The notes beneath the pieces are model-generated. The model was not told the DNA's origin, made no database searches, and was given only the letters and a program-made list of their open reading frames with translations. A program made the translations under genes and the position numbers. A stretch of 64,000 nt of DNA from Centroberyx gerrardi. Its lineage: Eukaryota; Chordata; Actinopteri; Beryciformes; Berycidae. Shown in pieces: positions 59,981 through 64,000 of this stretch; the first letter of the stretch is position 1, and the number at the start of each line of letters is the position of its first letter. The DNA lies in assembly GCF_048128805.1 (NCBI RefSeq), contig NC_136015.1:27326116-27390115 (forward strand). The letters run 5' to 3'.

Positions 59981-60173
59981 CTGCTCTGTGTAACCGCACT
60001 TCAGGATTTAAAACAGCGTCCAGTAGCTTTCGTTGTCGGTCGTTCTGCTCTTTTGAACGAGAAACTTCCTCCTCGTACTCTGCTATCGTTCTTTCAAACA
60101 GCCCAAATATCTCTTCAACAGCCGCAGTTAGTCGCTGCTTCACCGACGCTCTCAGCTTCTGGACTTTAGACAT
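59981..60173 (-). CDS. ZNF7 exon 1, type A N-terminal module
   Basis: 64 residues plus one base, with a GTTGGT donor at 59980. The intron to 56186 is 3794 nt and contains a hAT element and an L2 fragment. Confidence 0.85.
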
Positions 60174-60427
60174 TATACAATAACGCTGCTTACTGAGTCA
60201 AAACACAACCTGGTCGATATCAAACGGTCTCTTTAGCTAGCTAGCGTTGTGTTGCTAAGCTCCGTCCCTGTCTGTCTGTTAGCAGCTAGCTAGCTATGCT
60301 AACTTAAAAAGCTTTGTAGGCTACCGGGAGAAGAGTCTGAGGTAAAACCTTAAGAAAGAAGAGCGAAGGGCGCGAGCTCCATTCAGATAGAGTTATCCAT
60401 ACACACACAGTCTTCTGCTGCTTCATT
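60174..60427 (-). promoter_or_regulatory. ZNF7 proximal promoter / 5' UTR block
   Basis: Matches the ZNF4 block up to ctgctgcttcatt, then diverges, so the distal YY1 segment is missing as in ZNF6. Confidence 0.5.
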
Positions 60428-61324
60428 CGTGTTGTAGACGCATTAGTTTAAGTTTGATTTGTTTAAATCAGACTCCACACTGCGCGAGCAGCGTGAAGCT
60501 AGCCAGCCACAATAAGAAATCGCACTTCCGGTATAGTTTTGTTCGCAGCCTTCAAAATAAAAGTCCCAATGTTTTAAGGTAATTGTATTTATCTTGTTGA
60601 AAAAAAAGTAAAACATTTAATCTCAGAAGTGTAAAGATCACAACGGCACCTCCAAAAAAGAAGATATTGACAAACATTACGCCAACGCAGATGTACAAGT
60701 AACAGATAAACTGCATTAATTCACACAGAAAGAGGAAAACATTCCACATTCAACTAGTGTGGCTGGGAAAACTACAAATTGTGCCCCATTGAAATGCGGG
60801 TGAAATTTAATCTACAGGAGGAGAGGAATAAGAAAATGTATCAATTTCACAGTGTTTGATCACATGTCTTCATCTTCTTCGGTGACACATAGTTTATATG
60901 TACCGAAAACGGCTGGAATTTTCAGAATGAACGATAGAAATTCTTGAAGTCTTAAATAAATCTAATTTTGGTCAAAAACTGGCTCTTCATCTCTTACCTC
61001 CTCTACAGTAGGGATGCTCTGTCAACAACCGACTATTCGAATAGGCTTATTGATTTTTTTTTTGTTTTCTTTCATTCATGACATGGATTGATGGTTTATT
61101 TTGATTACCAAAGTATGTCAAAGTATATTTTACACTATGTTACTAGTGTTTTCATGTCTACTAATTTGATATAAGCCAATAAGGCCTAGATCTATATTTT
61201 GAACCCTCAATAATTAAGTGGAAGCAGGATTCTCCATTCTGGAAGTATTAACCCTTTCAAGGACCAATCTTCACAACAGCTGCCCATCAAATATGGGCAG
61301 CATATTTAGTATTGTGAGGAGCTT
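60428..61324. other. Intergenic, no gene seen
   Basis: The part near 60520-60570 resembles ZNF intron sequence (gccttcaaaataaaagt). A tagggatgctc hAT-like end lies at 61009 without a visible partner. The minus frame 60749-60552 is only a hydrophobic run. Confidence 0.4.
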
Positions 61325-61790
61325 CATGGGGTGGCAGTGAGGCATTCAGCTTACAGGTCGTATATATATGTCCTTCCTTTGATGTCAATGTCTGCCACTC
61401 TGACTCCATCTGGACTGGGTAGGAGCCGTTGCACCTTTGCAGTAGCAGTATGCTCGTGGTAGTTGGGGGTCTACCACCATAACAACAGTGGAAGCAGCGA
61501 GGTTAGGGGTGTCAGAGTGCCACTTTTTCCCAGACTGGAGAGACGGGTGATGATGTCGGATGAAACTTGGCCAGAAACTATCCGAGAGAACTTGGCTATG
61601 GCTCCATTGCCTGTTGGAGAGAAGCTCTGAATCTTTGTACATGACCTGAGGCAAAAATGCTTCCAGCTGCCCCATGAGAAGAAGGTTGGACTTGATCAGG
61701 GTCGGAAACATCAGAGGACACATAACCAAGGGGCTTAGAATTGAGCATTTCCTCCACTTCGGTGAGGACAGTTAACACCAAAACCAGCAG
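61325..61790 (-). mobile_element. BEL/Pao-like pol C-terminal fragment
   Basis: Minus frames: VLTEVEEMLNSKPLGYVSSD (61781-61596), then NLLLMGQLEAFLPQVMY, RQWSHSQVLSDSFWPSFI and STVVMVVDPQLPRAY (61729-61385), ending near IDIKGRTYI. These are the blocks after the integrase core in BEL/Pao elements. Frameshifted and 5'-truncated. Confidence 0.8.
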
Positions 61791-61794
61791 ACAA

Positions 61795-62110
61795 TATTGA
61801 AAGTGATGACACTTTCTATTTGTGCCTGGTAGACTCTGCTCAGTATGTCCTGGCTGATAAAGTCACAGAGCCTCCACAACAAGGAACATCCTCTGTCATG
61901 TATTGGTGTAAATGGTGTCTACATTTCCTGAAAAGGAGAGTGAGTGGTCAATTTCAGTGCCCAGGTATTTAAAGGTGGTCACTTGCTTCACCTGCTGGCC
62001 ATCAATTTGGAGGGGCTAGAATAGTGGGTGAGGCAGACAGCTGTTATTGCTACCACCTAGGCACATCTCTCTGGTTTTTGTCACATTAAGTTTGTACGGA
62101 GCCCCCCAGG
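61795..62110 (-). mobile_element. LINE RT scrap
   Basis: The minus strand reads DGQQVKQVTTFKYLGTEIDH with SLSFSGNVD, the KYLG region of a Rex1/RTE-type RT. Short and broken. Confidence 0.55.
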
Positions 62111-62140
62111 GGTCACCTGGTAAAACAAAAATGATGTGGT

Positions 62141-62205
62141 AATCCGTGGGCACGGTTTGTTAATCTGTTTTAAACCCACAGATTAGTAAACCGTGTGCAC
62201 GGATT
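62141..62205. repeat. 28-bp imperfect inverted repeat
   Basis: Arms 62141-62168 and 62178-62205 pair with four mismatches around nine bases (aatccgtgggcacggtttg and its partner). Probably a small foldback element. Confidence 0.65.
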
Positions 62206-62479
62206 TGTAATATATATGTTGTACGTTGATAACGTCAAAGAGGGCCTTTTGGTCCATTTCTGAGACATGCATACGAAAACAACCAGGACAAGCCACACAA
62301 AGGTGAGATTTTATACTTTATTGCAAATACTTTCACACAATATGATCCACCGTCCTAACAGATAAGGGTTCAGGGAATCCAGAAAGCTTGTCAGATTGGC
62401 AAAATTCGATTTGTGAACCTTGGCCGGTACGCCGGAAATTTTCTGTTCCATCTACATGCTAGGTTTCTAATGCAGGGAG

Positions 62480-62508
62480 CGTGACACCACACACAGTGTG
62501 GTGTCACG
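62480..62508. repeat. Perfect 13-bp-stem palindrome
   Basis: cgtgacaccacac and gtgtggtgtcacg pair perfectly around aca. Confidence 0.85.
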
Positions 62509-62514
62509 GAAGAG

Positions 62515-62632
62515 CATGACCGTAAGTTAACCTAAGTTTGTTACCGTTACTTCATAATGTTAATGAGATCAATGATCCTAGCATTGCAGTTACAAAAGAA
62601 ATGTGATAAAATGTGTATGGGTAATGTGAATT
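62515..62632 (-). pseudogene. Relic of ZNF intron ends
   Basis: gttaacctaagtttgttacc to atgagatcaatgat matches the ZNF1 intron just inside exon 2 (6015-6069). It is joined to gcagttacaaaagaaatg and gataaaatgtgtatg, which matches the intron just inside exon 1 (8770-8815). The interior of an intron has been deleted and both exons are absent. Confidence 0.6.
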
Positions 62633-62825
62633 GTACCACTTCTTTTTAATCTATATACTTCTAGGACATATTATAAGGAGTCAAAATATTAAATATCACA
62701 ACTACGCTGATGATACACAGCTCTATATCTCCTTAACCCCCAGATACTTAGGCCCCATAAATTCTTTAACTAGCTGTATCAAAGATATAAACACATGGAT
62801 GTCTCATAACTTCCTACAGCTGTGA
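62633..62825 (+). mobile_element. LINE RT fragment with YADDTQLY
   Basis: The plus frame reads GHIIRSQNIKYHNYADDTQL, YISLTPRYLGPINSLTSC and MSHNFLQL. It is an L2/CR1-type RT palm motif fragment ending at a stop. Confidence 0.75.
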
Positions 62826-62862
62826 GCATTTAATAAACTGTCTGTATTTGGGGAGTAACTAT

Positions 62863-63088
62863 AACAGCCTGACTTTTCGTGGTAACAGCGATTTTTAAAA
62901 TTGAAACTATGTCTTTGTGAACTGTATTTAAAGGTTTTTAGCTTACAATTGGAGCCAATGACTTCTGGGTTGATGGCTAAAAACGGTACGTGGGATGTCA
63001 GAAAGTAACGGGAGTACAGCAAACGCATTGTTGATTTTGTTATTTTCATAGGATTTGTTGACAGTAAGCAATGCATTAAAAAACACCA
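62863..63088. repeat. Uninterrupted copy of the 53641 repeat
   Basis: Matches the outer parts of 53641-54265 and lacks the inner insertion there, so it shows the ancestral arrangement. Confidence 0.7.
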
Positions 63089-63099
63089 GCAAACACCTC

Positions 63100-63430
63100 T
63101 GAGTCTACCAAACAAGCTGTCCTGCTGGAGCTGACAGTCCCCTGGGAAGAAAGGAAGCTTGCCAAGTATGAGGACTACTGTAGTCAGCAGCTGTCAACCA
63201 GCTGGATGGAAAGCAAGGTGCTTACCGATTGAGGTCGGATGTAAGGGCTTTGCAGCCCGATCCCTGTCCAGAGCCTTCAGTTTTTTGGGCATCGAGGGAG
63301 TGAGGAGGATAAGAGCCATCCGCAACAAGACCAAAGCAGCAGAGAGGGCCTCAAGATGTCTGTGGCTCAAGAGAAGAGAGCCATGGAGGCAGAGTAGCTA
63401 GCTAGTCAGCTGGACAAAAGCTGAGGTCTG
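63100..63430 (+). mobile_element. Retroelement-derived coding fragment
   Basis: Across two frames it reads LELTVPWEERKLAKYEDYCS and GWKARCLPIEVGCKGFAARS, RRIRAIRNKTKAAERASRCL, WLKRREPW. I know this block as a common accompaniment of reverse transcriptases in fish genomes. Element family not determined. Confidence 0.5.
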
Positions 63431-63889
63431 ATCAGCCTCAGCTTGGTCACCTGGATGAGGATGTATGATGTTGAGACACCCGATGATTCCAGGAACATCA
63501 CTGAAGATGTGTCCAGAAGCATCAGCAGATGTATTTGCACACCTATACCAATTAGTGCAGTCATGAGGCCATAATTTTGATATTTATAACAATACACAGT
63601 TTACTATCTGAAAATTCAATGCCACCACGATACCACAACAAACAAGAAAAATCATCAAGCAATGTGTTTCCACAATTGACTTGGACAGCTTTGTAGAGAC
63701 TTCTGCACAGAGGTTTGATGACGGTCGGTCTGTCTTGTCAGCTTTGTAAGTAGTTCTGTATTTGGCTCCTGGCGCCAGTTTGGCCAACTATATACAGTAT
63801 ATAGTTTACCTGGACTGTAACCCAGCTCAAGACATGATGGAGTGATTGATGTTGTTGAATGTTTTGAGCTGTTTGACGATGACGATGGG
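63431..63889. other. Unassigned stretch
   Basis: Minus frames at 63787-63584 and 63597-63406 have no recognised domain. Confidence 0.35.
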
Positions 63890-64000
63890 CATTGTTTTCA
63901 ACTCTAGAAAACCTTGACTTTGCTGATGATCTGGCTCTTCTTTTTCAAGGTCTCTCTTGAAAAAGAGATTGCATCTCAATGAGTCAACCTGGTAAAATAA
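63890..64000 (+). mobile_element. LINE RT end with FADD motif
   Basis: The plus strand reads LENLDFADDLALLF, an RT palm motif. It is followed directly by cttgaaaaagagattg and catctcaatgagtc, the 3' end seen in the 47160 LINE. The two parts may be of different families. Confidence 0.6.

Overview
The window looks like an accessory region of a percomorph teleost genome. It is a young array of C2H2 zinc-finger (ZNF) genes embedded in dense, nested transposon debris (L2/CR1- and Rex1-like LINEs, Penelope, Ty3/Gypsy, BEL/Pao, hAT elements and MITEs). The organism call rests on the repeat mix and on the ZNF protein family. No rRNA, tRNA or CRISPR array was recognised.

Seven zinc-finger loci share one plan. 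A short first exon encodes a helical N-terminal module beginning MSKVQxLRASVKQRL. It splices in phase 1 to a single large exon with an acidic KEE/EEQEELW-rich linker and 5-9 tandem C2H2 fingers, usually ending in an unusual C2HC finger and the tail CCGESSSR. Labels used here: ZNF1 (minus, 9031-4647, pseudogene), ZNF2 (plus, 9468-12764), ZNF3 (plus, 16195-20098), ZNF4 (plus, 25058-31881), ZNF5 or the composite gene (minus, 40574-36025), ZNF6 (minus, 50373-45289) and ZNF7 (minus, 60173-54886). Joined exons give in-frame proteins of 443, 406, 390, 679, 445 and 497 residues for ZNF2 to ZNF7. ZNF2-4 point right and ZNF5-7 point left, so the array is convergent around 32-36 kb. ZNF1 lies head-to-head with ZNF2.

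Region by region: 1-3.5 kb holds a minus-strand LINE carrying a hAT insertion. 4.6-9.0 kb is the decayed ZNF1. 9.5-20.1 kb holds ZNF2 and ZNF3, a segmental duplication separated by a gypsy pol/LTR remnant. 20-25 kb holds repeats, two tail-to-tail Rex1-like ends and a Penelope element. 25-32 kb is ZNF4, whose intron contains a LINE, a perfect foldback, a deleted hAT and an L2 element. 32-36 kb is retroelement debris with a relic exon 1. 36-41 kb is the composite gene, in which one gene's acidic exon runs in frame into the next gene's exon 1. 41-45 kb is LINE material, including an esterase-type ORF1. 45-60 kb is ZNF6 and ZNF7 with recent intronic insertions. 60-64 kb is BEL/Pao and LINE debris plus another ZNF intron relic.

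The proteins are most simply read as nuclear DNA-binding repressors of the kind that diversify against transposable elements. N-terminal modules are almost identical between copies while finger contact residues differ. This role is inference; the exon structures, frames, breaks and repeats are read directly from the sequence.
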